NCBI GenBank assembly: GCA_900552055.1
Contig: URYI01000022.1
Location: 1-21,000 of the forward strand
DNA: 21,000 nucleotides
Origin: an uncultured Eubacteriales bacterium
GTDB taxonomy: Bacteria; Bacillota; Clostridia; Christensenellales; QALW01
Direction: 5' to 3'
Shown: in pieces, positions 7,590 to 14,280 of the stretch
How positions within the stretch are numbered: position 1 is the first letter of the stretch
Layout: each line of letters starts with the position of its first letter
Notes under the pieces: model-generated
What the model saw: only the letters and a program-made list of their open reading frames with translations
Told to the model about the DNA's origin: nothing
The model's database searches: none
Translations under genes and position numbers: made by a program

Positions 7590-8591
7590 ATGAGAATCGC
7601 TTTTTTTGACGCGAAAGAATATGATGTTGACTTTTTTACCAACGCCAATAAGGGGTTTGATTTTGAACTGAGATTTTTTGCCGACAGACTGGACTGCTCT
7701 AACGCCGATATGGCTTCGGGCTTTGACGCAGTTTGCTGCTTTGTCAACGACAGGGTTTCGGCTGATGCGCTTGAATGCATAAAAGAGAACGGTATACGTT
7801 TGCTCCTGCTCAGATGCGCCGGAGTTAATAACGTGGATTTAGCTACGGCCGAAAGATTGGGCGTATGCGTTATGAACGTGCCTGAATATTCTTCGCAGGG
7901 CGTAGCGGAGCATACTTTGGCTCTTATTCTGGCGCTTAACCGCAAGATACATAAAGCGTATCTGCGTACTAAAGAATACAATTTCAGCCTCAAGGGGCTG
8001 CTTGGGTTTAATATGGCGGGGAAAACCGCGGGCATAATCGGGCTGGGGCGTATTGGCCGGGCTGTGGCCGATTTGCTAAAGGCTTTTTCCTGCCGGGTCA
8101 TAGCTCATGATATATATGCCGATAAGAAATATGCTCAGGAAAACGGAATAGAATTAGTTAGTTTGGACGAATTGTATGCCCAAAGCGATATTATAACCCT
8201 GCATTGCCCGCTTACTGAAGAAAACCGGCATTTAATCAATAGCGAGAGTATTTCCAAAATGAAGAAAGGAGTAATGTTTATAAATATTTCCCGCGGCGGT
8301 CTTGTGGACACGCAGGCGCTTATAGACGGGCTGAAAAGCAAAATTATTTCCTCAGTGGGGCTGGACGTATATGAGGAAGAGGAAAATTATTTTTATGAGG
8401 ATTTTACAGACAGTATATTAGGGGATGATACCTTGCTGGAGCTGCTGGCGCTGCCCAATGTGCTTGTTACCTCGCACCAGGCTTATTTTACCGTGGAAGC
8501 GCTTGAAGCGATAGCCAATACCACGCTTCAAAACGCATCTGATTTTGCGCTGGGTAAAGAATTGAAAAATAAGGTAATAAAAAAACGCTGA
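7590..8591 (+). CDS. ldhA: D-lactate dehydrogenase, fermentative type
   Basis: A 333-aa D-isomer-specific 2-hydroxyacid dehydrogenase, which reduces pyruvate to D-lactate with NADH in the cytoplasm. The Rossmann motif GLGRIG spans residues 151-156. The catalytic Arg235 (NISRGG), Glu264 (after LDVYEE) and His296 (TSHQA) all fall where the E. coli LdhA family has them, and the C-terminal stretch (FYEDFTD, HQAYFTVEALEAIANTTLQN) is typical of the LdhA branch. The start is ATG 7590 with GAAGGG seven bases upstream; a TTG at 7575 is less likely. A related 2-hydroxyacid cannot be excluded as substrate, but the LdhA-like C-terminus favours lactate. Confidence 0.87.
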   Translation: MRIAFFDAKEYDVDFFTNANKGFDFELRFFADRLDCSNADMASGFDAVCCFVNDRVSADALECIKENGIRLLLLRCAGVNNVDLATAERLGVCVMNVPEYSSQGVAEHTLALILALNRKIHKAYLRTKEYNFSLKGLLGFNMAGKTAGIIGLGRIGRAVADLLKAFSCRVIAHDIYADKKYAQENGIELVSLDELYAQSDIITLHCPLTEENRHLINSESISKMKKGVMFINISRGGLVDTQALIDGLKSKIISSVGLDVYEEEENYFYEDFTDSILGDDTLLELLALPNVLVTSHQAYFTVEALEAIANTTLQNASDFALGKELKNKVIKKR

Positions 8592-8626
8592 TTTTGAAAA
8601 ATTTTTTATTTAATCTCTAAAAACGC

Positions 8627-8655
8627 TTTACAAAAAGAGGGGAATATGATAATAT
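8627..8655 (+). promoter_or_regulatory. Promoter of the tRNA unit
   Basis: TTTACA (8627-8632) and TAATAT (8650-8655) with a 17-base spacer. Transcription would start near 8662, about 30 bases before tRNA-Gly. The pre-tRNA leader contains a 9-bp hairpin (GCTGACAAT / ATTGTTAGC, one G-U pair). Confidence 0.7.
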
Positions 8656-8693
8656 ACCATCTGCTGACAATGAAATAATTGTTAGCAAAAAAT

Positions 8694-8768
8694 GCGGGAG
8701 TGGCTCAGTGGTAGAGCGTCGCCTTGCCAAGGCGAATGTCGCGAGTTCGAATCTCGTCTTCCGCTCCA
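8694..8768 (+). tRNA. tRNA-Gly(GCC)
   Basis: A complete cloverleaf of 75 bases including the encoded CCA. The acceptor is GCGGGAG / CTTCCGC with one G-U pair, the anticodon stem is TCGCC / GGCGA around loop TTGCCAA (anticodon GCC at 8726-8728), and the T arm is GCGAG-TTCGAAT-CTCGT. It is followed three bases later by tRNA-Lys. Confidence 0.97.
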
Positions 8769-8771
8769 AAC

Positions 8772-8847
8772 GGACGATTAGCTCAGTTGGTAGAGCACCT
8801 GACTCTTAATCAGGGTGTCCAGGGTTCGAGCCCCTGATCGTCCACCA
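8772..8847 (+). tRNA. tRNA-Lys(CTT)
   Basis: A complete 76-base cloverleaf with encoded CCA. The acceptor is GGACGAT / ATCGTCC, the anticodon stem is CCTGA / TCAGG around CTCTTAA (anticodon CTT at 8805-8807, reading AAG), and the T arm is CAGGG-TTCGAGC-CCCTG. Co-transcribed with tRNA-Gly. Confidence 0.97.
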
Positions 8848-8850
8848 AAG

Positions 8851-8899
8851 AAGCACTGCAATTTTGATACAATGGGTATCAGGGTTGCGGTGCTTTTTC
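8851..8899 (+). terminator. Terminator of the tRNA unit
   Basis: An 11-bp stem (AAGCACTGCAA at 8851-8861, TTGCGGTGCTT at 8885-8895, one T-G pair) with an inner TGATAC/GTATCA hairpin, then TTTTCTT. It starts three bases after the tRNA-Lys CCA. Confidence 0.8.
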
Positions 8900-8928
8900 T
8901 TGCTCTTTTCAGAATAATCTGATAGTAT
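8900..8928 (+). promoter_or_regulatory. Promoter of the CPBP protease gene
   Basis: TTGCTC (8900-8905) and TAGTAT (8923-8928) with a 17-base spacer. The -35 box overlaps the end of the tRNA terminator's T tract. Transcription would start near 8935, just upstream of the ribosome binding site. Confidence 0.55.
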
Positions 8929-8957
8929 AAAGTAAATCTGGTATTCAGGAGACGGAT

Positions 8958-9725
8958 ATGAAAAATCAACGCATTTTATTGCCCTATTTATACGCCCTTA
9001 TCACCATTGTCTGTACCTTCCTGGTAGGTCAGCTTATCCTGTGGTTTGTACCGGACAACACGAATATCTGGGCTTCCGTGCTGTTCATTTTCATGAATCT
9101 GCTGCCGATGCTGGTTGCCTTTGGTTTCGTGCAGATGTCCGGTGAAATGTCTGGAATAGGGCAAATTCTTAAAGCGGCGTTTTCACCGCACGAACGCCGG
9201 TATGCCTATGTCACCGCTCTGGCGGTGCCGCTTATCTATTACGGAATATCAGTTTTACTGGGAAATGTGACTTTTACCGGTTCCCCATTTTCGGCCATGA
9301 TTGCCTATTTCCCCTGGACGCTTTTGCAGGGCGGACTGGAAGAGGTGGGGTGGCGATGGTATCTGCAAACCCATATATCCATAAAGAAAAGTTTTGTGCT
9401 GAAAATGCTCGTTATATCCGTCATCTGGTTTATATGGCATTTCCCCATCTATCGTCTGCCGTGGATCACGGCTGGTTCCTCCAATTACCTCATCTTTTTC
9501 CTGATGATACTTGGGAACACATTTACCCTGGGTGCAGTAAAAGAATTGTCGCGCGGCTCCATTCCTTGCATTCTCGCCCACATGCTTATAGACACAGCGG
9601 CGGTCACCATGCTTGTTGGGAGCAATTTAACAAAAGTAGCTTTGCTTGTCGGCGTGGAAATTATCCTCTCTGTGATTCTGGTAGGCATATTGGGCCGCAG
9701 GCAAAAGCAGCAAAGCCAGGTCTGA
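8958..9725 (+). CDS. CPBP-family intramembrane metalloprotease
   Basis: A 255-aa membrane protein with about seven to eight hydrophobic segments and the three CPBP (CaaX protease/bacteriocin-processing, Abi) motifs: EExxxR at E128-E129-R133 (GLEEVGWRW), FxxxH at H161 (WFIWHF), and H208 (HMLID). Known relatives cleave within or next to the membrane and act in prenyl-protein maturation, bacteriocin immunity or processing, and stress responses. The start is ATG 8958 with GGAGACGG upstream. It has its own promoter, lies between a tRNA pair and a transposon-end-like repeat that begins exactly at its stop codon, and so may have arrived by transfer. The substrate is unknown. Confidence 0.87.
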   Translation: MKNQRILLPYLYALITIVCTFLVGQLILWFVPDNTNIWASVLFIFMNLLPMLVAFGFVQMSGEMSGIGQILKAAFSPHERRYAYVTALAVPLIYYGISVLLGNVTFTGSPFSAMIAYFPWTLLQGGLEEVGWRWYLQTHISIKKSFVLKMLVISVIWFIWHFPIYRLPWITAGSSNYLIFFLMILGNTFTLGAVKELSRGSIPCILAHMLIDTAAVTMLVGSNLTKVALLVGVEIILSVILVGILGRRQKQQSQV

Positions 9726-9770
9726 ACCCCCTTAGCGCAAAGTGAACCCCCTAACGCCAAAGGGGGTTCA
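9723..9770. repeat. Tandem and inverted TGAACCCCC motifs, possible IS end
   Basis: TGAACCCCCTTAGCGCAAAG (9723-9742) is followed by a close copy (9743-9761) with a period of 20 bases. AGGGGGTTCA (9761-9770) then forms a 10-bp hairpin with 9743-9752. Repeated terminal motifs of this kind are known at the ends of some IS families, IS21 among them, but no transposase is present. It may also serve as a terminator for the preceding gene, although no T tract follows. Confidence 0.5.
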
Positions 9771-9802
9771 TTTGTATCACAATTAGGGTCATTTTCCAAA
9801 TA

Positions 9803-9851
9803 AAAGCTCTAATTTTGGTACTGCATATATCAAAATTAGAGCTTTGTTTTT
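9803..9851 (+). terminator. Strong intrinsic terminator
   Basis: A perfect 15-bp stem (9803-9817 with 9831-9845, arms AAAGCTCTAATTTTG / CAAAATTAGAGCTTT), a 13-base loop, then GTTTTTTG. It lies about 80 bases after the CPBP gene. Confidence 0.8.
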
Positions 9852-10208
9852 TGTCCAATATTAGCATGCGGCGGATGATGAAGTTTTTAAGTGCTGAATT
9901 TGCGTATGGGGCCGCTTTTGCTCCATAATACGCCCGGCGCATGGCATCTAATATCTTGTGGGGAGGCAAAATCACGTTTTTGACTTTGAGATCTCAGAAC
10001 CGCTTAAACTTGACTATTTTTAAGGCGGGCGGGGGACGCGGGAACTGAAACGTCTTAAGGAAATATAAAAAACAGGCAGATTTACATGACTTAGGCGTGT
10101 TTTGCCGTGTACGCTAACGCTGAAAATTTTTTTACATAAAAACATGATTTTTTTGCAATACAATTTATTTTTTCTTCACTATATAGATGAAGGGTGGTGA
10201 GAGTGACG
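9852..10208. other. Gene-free region before the sigma factor gene
   Basis: No supportable gene on either strand. A minus-strand open frame (9975-9751) runs through the terminator and repeat and has no ribosome binding site. The stretch may hold decayed transposon sequence. No convincing promoter was found for the sigma gene: TACAAT at 10159-10164 lacks a well-spaced -35, and TTGCAA at 10153-10158 lacks a well-spaced -10. Confidence 0.5.
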
Positions 10209-11813
10209 GTGAAAGCTGGCGAAAAAGATAGCCTGATATATGCTGTTATACAGGATTATTCGGAAAAGATTTTTTACTTTTGCTTAAAAAAGTCGGGAAA
10301 TGTTTATGAAGCGGAGGATTTGGCTTCGGATATTACGCTTAATATTATCGCTTCGCTTGATAAAGGCATAATTCCCGAAAAGCTTTCTGCCTGGATATGG
10401 CGAATCGCGCGCAATCGCTATAGCGTATGGGCTGATAAAAAGCATAAGCAGGCTGTTGCGGAGGAGAGGAAGGATATAAGCGATTTTGAGATTAAAGACA
10501 ATGCTTATAATCCTGAAGAAGAGCTTGTAAATAGTGAAAACCTGTCTCTGCTTCGCAGGGAACTGGCGATGGCCTCATCGGATTACCGAAATATTCTTGT
10601 AGCGTATTATTTTCAAGGTGAAAAAATCAGCGATATAGCCCGCTCTCTCAATATCCCAGCAGGTACGGTTATGTCAAAATTGTACCGTGCGCGAAAAATA
10701 TTGAAAGAAGGTATGGAAATGGCAAGAGAATTTGGAACAAGAAGCTATAAGCCTGAGAGCATATCTTTTTGCGTTTCAGGCAATCAGCCGTCAGGGCTTC
10801 CGTGGTCGGCCATCAAACGCAAAATTCCTGTAAATATTCTGTGTCAGGCGCATAATAATCCAAGCACCCTGCAGGACCTATCTCTAGAACTGGGCATTGC
10901 CGCTCCTTATATGGAGGAAGAAGCGGAGCTGCTCGTTAAAGCTGAGCTTCTTAAGAAAGTTGAAAATAATAAATATTTAACTAATTTTTTTATCGTACCT
11001 GTGGAATGCCAGAACAGGCTTAATGAAGTTATTTGTACTTTTGCCGAGCAGCATGCCGCCGCAATCTGGCAGCTTGCCGAGCCGGCCTTGAAGAAAGCGG
11101 ACGAGCTGGGAGCAACATTTGGCAATTACAGTGTAAATGATGTGCAGATTTATTTCGCCCTATACCTGGAGCAGCTAATGGAAGCATCTTCTTTTGCGAG
11201 CAATATTTTTTTTCATTTCAAGCGGAGCAGTGGAGGAGACTGGGGCATAATCGGATTTGAAGAAGGGGCTGTATGCCGTTTGCCCTCCTCGTTTTTCAAT
11301 AATAACGGAAACGGATGGATAGGTACAAGCTGGAAAGGATATCAGGCGCAAACACAGGATGCGGTATTTTCAAAAAGAAGATATAAAAAGGATGTCCCCG
11401 ATTATTATCTGAACGCAACTCTTAATGCAATCGTAAAGGATGTGCCGCTGACACAATTTTCTGAAGCAGAAAAAGAAAATCTGCAAAAACTGACGAATGA
11501 AGGTTTCTGCGCTGTGCAATGCAGCGGCAGGCCGTATGTAAATGCGATTGTATTTAAAGACAAAATGGAAGTTCAGCTTAAGGAATATTTGTGCTCCCTG
11601 GCTGGATATAAGTCTTTATCCAAGGATATGCGAAATTGTATTGATACAACAAAAGAGATTGTAGCGGAGTATTCCAATAAATATCTTAAAGAGGATTTTG
11701 AATTTTATGCCGCAATGTCGATCGTAGAGCTAAGATCTGTTTTTGCGCGGCTGTGGAAGGACAGCGGGATGTATAGCGGGGACAGCGCCCAATTCTGCGC
11801 GTTTTTCTGTTAA
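10209..11813 (+). CDS. ECF-type sigma factor with long C-terminal extension
   Basis: About 534 aa, roughly three times a normal ECF sigma factor. Sigma region 2 spans about residues 15-85 (AEDLASDITLNIIASL, WIWRIARNRYSVWADKK) and region 4 about 118-167 (SDYRNILVAYYF, ISDIARSLNIPAGTVMSKLYRARKIL), a standard promoter-recognition helix-turn-helix. After it, about residues 204-264 look like a winged helix (STLQDLSLELGI, ELLVKAELLKKVENNKYL), followed by some 270 residues I cannot assign, soluble and without membrane helices. No anti-sigma gene is adjacent. Start: AGGGTGGTGA (10191-10200) serves best as ribosome binding site for GTG 10209; GTG 10203 or 10194 are alternatives. It likely redirects RNA polymerase under control of the fused domain (inference). 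Confidence 0.85.
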   Translation: MKAGEKDSLIYAVIQDYSEKIFYFCLKKSGNVYEAEDLASDITLNIIASLDKGIIPEKLSAWIWRIARNRYSVWADKKHKQAVAEERKDISDFEIKDNAYNPEEELVNSENLSLLRRELAMASSDYRNILVAYYFQGEKISDIARSLNIPAGTVMSKLYRARKILKEGMEMAREFGTRSYKPESISFCVSGNQPSGLPWSAIKRKIPVNILCQAHNNPSTLQDLSLELGIAAPYMEEEAELLVKAELLKKVENNKYLTNFFIVPVECQNRLNEVICTFAEQHAAAIWQLAEPALKKADELGATFGNYSVNDVQIYFALYLEQLMEASSFASNIFFHFKRSSGGDWGIIGFEEGAVCRLPSSFFNNNGNGWIGTSWKGYQAQTQDAVFSKRRYKKDVPDYYLNATLNAIVKDVPLTQFSEAEKENLQKLTNEGFCAVQCSGRPYVNAIVFKDKMEVQLKEYLCSLAGYKSLSKDMRNCIDTTKEIVAEYSNKYLKEDFEFYAAMSIVELRSVFARLWKDSGMYSGDSAQFCAFFC

Positions 11814-11863
11814 ATCATAATTTATTGGCTTTTGGCAGGCAGCCGAATCAAGACATAAACAGT

Positions 11864-11911
11864 CGCCCCTGCTGTTCCAGTAATATCTACAGCAGGGGCG
11901 GTTAATTTTTT
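11864..11911 (+). terminator. Terminator of the sigma factor gene
   Basis: An 11-bp perfect stem (CGCCCCTGCTG at 11864-11874, CAGCAGGGGCG at 11890-11900), a 15-base loop, and GTTAATTTTTT after it, about 50 bases past the stop codon. Confidence 0.8.
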
Positions 11912-11924
11912 AAGGCTTGCATGT

Positions 11925-12028
11925 ATAAATGAAGTAATACGGCCGGATCTGTGTTTAACAGTCAAACCTATAGCTTGGGATACTGGGATTTTTAATGTAA
12001 TACTATATTTATAGACTGCTTCATTTAT
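11925..12028. repeat. Spaced inverted repeat
   Basis: ATAAATGAAG (11925-11934) and CTTCATTTAT (12019-12028) are exact reverse complements 84 bases apart in a gene-free stretch. They could be ends of a small decayed element or chance. Nothing else was recognised between 11912 and 12049. Confidence 0.25.
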
Positions 12029-12049
12029 TATTTAAGCCATTTTATAAAA

Positions 12050-12080
12050 GGGGCAGTAATTTGCTTGTAACTGATTCCCC
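12050..12080 (-). terminator. Possible terminator of the lipoprotein gene
   Basis: On the minus strand GGGG-AAT-CAGT pairs with ACTG-CCCC (8 bp with a three-base bulge), followed by TTTTAT. It lies about 18 bases past the stop codon of the 12098-12568 gene. Confidence 0.45.
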
Positions 12081-12097
12081 GGTAAATCCTTGCTAAA

Positions 12098-12568
12098 TTA
12101 TGCTTTAAGTTTTTGCTGCCATATGCTGTTTTGAACAGAACTCCCTCGCCCGGTTATTGAGGCGTCATAGAGCCTCATATTATTTTCTGTCACCTCTAAA
12201 TGGCCGACAACTTCGACATAGTCTCCCTTTTCAATATTTTCTATTGAATCCAAGCGGACTTCTATTCTTTTGCTGTATTGAGTCAGATAAACAATGGTAT
12301 AATTTCCGCGCTGCCGCACCAGTTCTACCTCGCCCTGTACTCTGAATACGGTTCTCTGCATGCAATAGGTAAGCGTTTCTAAATCAAGTATGCTTGCATC
12401 GACTATCTCTCCGTCCTCAAAGCCGCAAAACATAAAAATCATTAAATTGATATCTCTTTCTTCGGCTAATATATCTAAAAAGTCGGGCTGAGTATTCTCC
12501 ACTGTAGCGGTCTGGCTGGGTTGAGCGGCGTTTTCGCAGGCCGATAAAGATATCGTCAATAAAACCAT
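12098..12568 (-). CDS. Predicted OB-fold lipoprotein, start region frameshifted
   Basis: The 156-aa open frame begins at ATG 12568 with VLLTISLSAC, a lipobox whose Cys would be lipidated. Its second half (FRVQGEVELVRQRGNYTIVY, GDYVEVVGHLE, NNMRLYDASITGRG) resembles the tRNA_anti-like OB-fold seen in many small lipoproteins, so a surface-anchored ligand-binding role is likely. The open frame lacks the basic n-region of a signal peptide. That part is present just upstream in another frame: ATG at 12594, with AGGGGG correctly spaced, would read MKKFLVTIVM and continue in frame if its A5 tract had one more A. As written it stops after MKNFL. This may be a real frameshift, a slippage site or a sequence error. 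Confidence 0.7.
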   Translation of the reverse strand: MVLLTISLSACENAAQPSQTATVENTQPDFLDILAEERDINLMIFMFCGFEDGEIVDASILDLETLTYCMQRTVFRVQGEVELVRQRGNYTIVYLTQYSKRIEVRLDSIENIEKGDYVEVVGHLEVTENNMRLYDASITGRGSSVQNSIWQQKLKA

Positions 12569-12698
12569 GACAATAGTTACAAGAAATTTTTCATTTACAA
12601 TACCCCCTGATTATTTCATAAATTTATATTAAACTGCAAAATATATGTTAGTTATAAATATAATCAAAAAAACAAGATAATATTACATTTATGACGCA

Positions 12699-12727
12699 AA
12701 TATATCATGTCAGTTGTGAAATGTCAA
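12699..12727 (-). promoter_or_regulatory. Sigma-A promoter for the lipoprotein gene
   Basis: On the minus strand a perfect TTGACA (12727-12722) and TATATT (12704-12699) are spaced by 17 bases, giving a leader of roughly 100 A/T-rich bases before ATG 12594. The good promoter argues that the gene is, or recently was, expressed. Confidence 0.7.
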
Positions 12728-12884
12728 CAGCTTTTCAGCATTCATTGATGGCCGCGGCGCCTTCTTTTTGTTTCTTTTGGGACTTGTTGTAATCTGGTGC
12801 TATGCTATTCACCATATTATCTGTGCGCCAGCTTTCTTTTTTAATAGGTTTTTGAGTATGCTAAAATATATCTCATTATTATAC
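12728..12884. other. Gene-free divergent spacer
   Basis: This stretch lies between the two divergent promoters. No gene, repeat or clear operator was seen. Confidence 0.5.
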
Positions 12885-12913
12885 TTGACAAAAGCAGACA
12901 TTGGCTTTAGAAT
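12885..12913 (+). promoter_or_regulatory. Near-consensus promoter of the leader RNA and TetR gene
   Basis: A perfect TTGACA (12885-12890), a 17-base spacer and TAGAAT (12908-12913). The predicted start is near 12920, about 250 bases before the TetR start codon. Confidence 0.8.
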
Positions 12914-12919
12914 GAATTA

Positions 12920-13118
12920 AAATAATAGGAAATCAGGTAAGTAAAACGGAGAGCATTAATACAAAACATCAGGTGTGACCCCGGTAATGTCGGGACTTAT
13001 AATGGGCAGTGCGATCAGCCTTGCTTTGTAATCAGAGTGTCTGGGAATACAGTTCCTATTCGTTTGCCGGGTCAACCGAACCTTTGCGCCTTATGACGGT
13101 AGGTTCGGCTTTTTTATT
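12920..13118 (+). ncRNA. Structured leader RNA ending in a terminator
   Basis: Between a strong promoter and an intrinsic terminator lies about 195 bases without a good open frame. A long-range stem pairs 12972-12984 (GGTGTGACCCCGG) with 13067-13077 (CCGGGTCAACC): 11 pairs with two single-base bulges. Inside it is a 6-bp hairpin (TGGGAA-TACAG-TTCCTA, 13042-13058). The last two bases of the long-range stem are also the first two of the terminator stem, so the two structures partly exclude each other, as in riboswitches and attenuators. I cannot name the family; it may also be a free-standing small RNA. Confidence 0.55.
13076..13118 (+). terminator. Leader terminator upstream of the TetR gene
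   Basis: An 8-bp stem (CCGAACCT at 13076-13083, AGGTTCGG at 13101-13108), a 17-base loop and CTTTTTTATT. It lies before the TetR coding region with no visible promoter after it, so TetR expression would need read-through. Confidence 0.8.
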
Positions 13119-13171
13119 AAGAAGGGGCGACAGCAGCCCTGCTGTTCAATCTTGGCTGGAGGTGGAGCTTA

Positions 13172-13705
13172 ATGGCAATAGATATGAAGGAAGAGATAGT
13201 TGAGGCTGCCAGAAGGCTTCTGATGGATAAAAAGGTTAAAAAGCTTACGGTAAAAGACATTGTGGAGGAATGCCATATAACCCGCCAGGCTTTTTATTAT
13301 CATTTTGAAGATATACCCGACATGCTTAAATGGATGCTGGAAAGAGGCGCGCAGGCAATGCGGGAAGCGGGCTTTGGCAAAGACGGCGAGGAAAGGATTC
13401 GCTATTTCGTGCTTATGGCTCTGAATGCGGCTCCTCATGTAAAAAAGAGCATGCAGACTAATTACGGTGACGAGATTGCACGCATTTTAACCGAGCATGT
13501 TTATAATATATTTGAGCAGACGGTTGAAGAAAAGAATTTATATCAAAAATGCAGCCGTTCCGAATTAAAATTTATTTTGCGTTATCACAGCGAGGCTATA
13601 ATGGGCGTCCTGCGTGGCTGGACAGAGGAGGATACGAAAAATCTGGATAGAATTGTACATCAAATATATGTTTTATTAGTAGAAGGGGTTTCGCCTTATT
13701 CTTAA
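13172..13705 (+). CDS. TetR-family transcriptional regulator
   Basis: A 177-aa protein with an N-terminal TetR DNA-binding domain. The helix-turn-helix is at about residues 26-47 (LTVKDIVEECHITRQAFYYHF), with the family's YYHF signature. The C-terminal helical domain (about 60-177) would hold the ligand and dimer surfaces; it resembles the short Firmicutes type seen in DhaS-like regulators. The start ATG has GGAGGTGG upstream. The gene is fed through the leader at 12920-13118 and closed by a strong terminator. The same-strand operon that follows, with protease and exporter, is its most likely target by the usual TetR-efflux arrangement. The ligand is unknown. Confidence 0.88.
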   Translation: MAIDMKEEIVEAARRLLMDKKVKKLTVKDIVEECHITRQAFYYHFEDIPDMLKWMLERGAQAMREAGFGKDGEERIRYFVLMALNAAPHVKKSMQTNYGDEIARILTEHVYNIFEQTVEEKNLYQKCSRSELKFILRYHSEAIMGVLRGWTEEDTKNLDRIVHQIYVLLVEGVSPYS

Positions 13706-13716
13706 ATTTGTGTTTT

Positions 13717-13767
13717 ACAAAACGGGCCGAGTGTAAAAAGCTTTTACACTCGGCCCGTTTTGTCTAT
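13717..13767 (+). terminator. 22-bp-stem terminator after the TetR gene
   Basis: A perfect 22-bp inverted repeat (13717-13738 with 13742-13763) with a three-base loop AGC. The GC core CGGGCCGAGTG is flanked by AAAA and TTTT, so it could work in both directions. It separates the TetR unit from the next operon. Confidence 0.85.
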
Positions 13768-13788
13768 ACACTTTAAAATTATTGGCTA

Positions 13789-13831
13789 TTGATGAAATTA
13801 AAAATGGCGGGTACAATAAAACAGTAAACTG
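13789..13831 (+). promoter_or_regulatory. Promoter of the protease/exporter operon
   Basis: TTGATG (13789-13794), a 17-base spacer and TACAAT (13812-13817); the start would be near 13824. A short palindrome CAGTAAACTG (13822-13831) sits on the predicted start point and could be part of a repressor operator, but it is short and I see no second copy. Confidence 0.6.
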
Positions 13832-13852
13832 ATAAAAGAAGGGAGCGGCGTT

Positions 13853-14278
13853 ATGGCGTGTGAGGTACTGTCCGTAAAATTGGACGAACTGGATAATGAA
13901 TTTGAAAAAATGCGCCGTCGGATTAAACTTAGCAGGGAAGCGTGTCACAGCCGGATAAGGGAGGAGCTTGTTAAGGCGCACAGAGAGTATGCGCAGAACG
14001 AACTGGCTTTGCGCAGCAGACTCAGCTCTTCCCGTGCCGAAACGGTTAGCAGAATTTCGCAGGTTTACGGCCGGGTGGAGCAGGTTATACAGGATGCTAA
14101 AGCTGAAGTATGCAGGCGGACGGCGGTGGAAGATTGGATTAAAGCGCTGACGGCCGAGGAAAAAGCGCTTCTGGCTGAATACGCGCTGGATTTTGCAATG
14201 CAGGCGGCCAACCGCGCTCTGCTCATATCTTTAGAGGCTATAGATGCTGAACTTACTCAACAGGAAAAGGAGGAATAA
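13853..14278 (+). CDS. Helical coiled-coil-like protein, 141 aa
   Basis: Not recognised. The protein is almost entirely charged helix: a long segment from about residue 8 to 85 (DELDNEFEKMRRRIKLSREA and onwards) with heptad-like spacing of hydrophobics, then a C-terminal helical part (about 88-135: VEDWIKALTAEEKALLAEYA). There is no signal peptide or membrane helix, so it is cytoplasmic or membrane-peripheral. GAAGGGAG lies before the ATG. It is the first gene of the operon and ends two bases before the FtsH start, with the FtsH ribosome binding site inside its last codons. An adaptor or assembly partner of the protease is a guess from position only. Confidence 0.75.
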   Translation: MACEVLSVKLDELDNEFEKMRRRIKLSREACHSRIREELVKAHREYAQNELALRSRLSSSRAETVSRISQVYGRVEQVIQDAKAEVCRRTAVEDWIKALTAEEKALLAEYALDFAMQAANRALLISLEAIDAELTQQEKEE

Positions 14279-14280
14279 AT

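Noticed and set aside
8778..8969. Minus-strand open frame of 63 codons across tRNA-Lys and the terminator
   Set aside because: It reads the antisense of the tRNA and its flank (SGARTLDTLIKS is a well-known false translation of antisense tRNA) and has no ribosome binding site.
9751..9975. Minus-strand open frame of 74 codons
   Set aside because: It crosses a strong terminator and the inverted repeat, has no good start signal, and shows no recognisable domain. It could at most be a transposon remnant.
10041..10066. GGAAC and CGTC motifs resembling an ECF-type self-regulated promoter before the sigma gene
   Set aside because: The two motifs are only about five bases apart instead of about sixteen, and no alternative -10 was found at the right distance.
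13009..13203. Plus-strand open frame of 64 codons in the TetR leader
   Set aside because: It reads through the intrinsic terminator and into the TetR gene in another frame, with no ribosome binding site. The RNA structure explains the region better.
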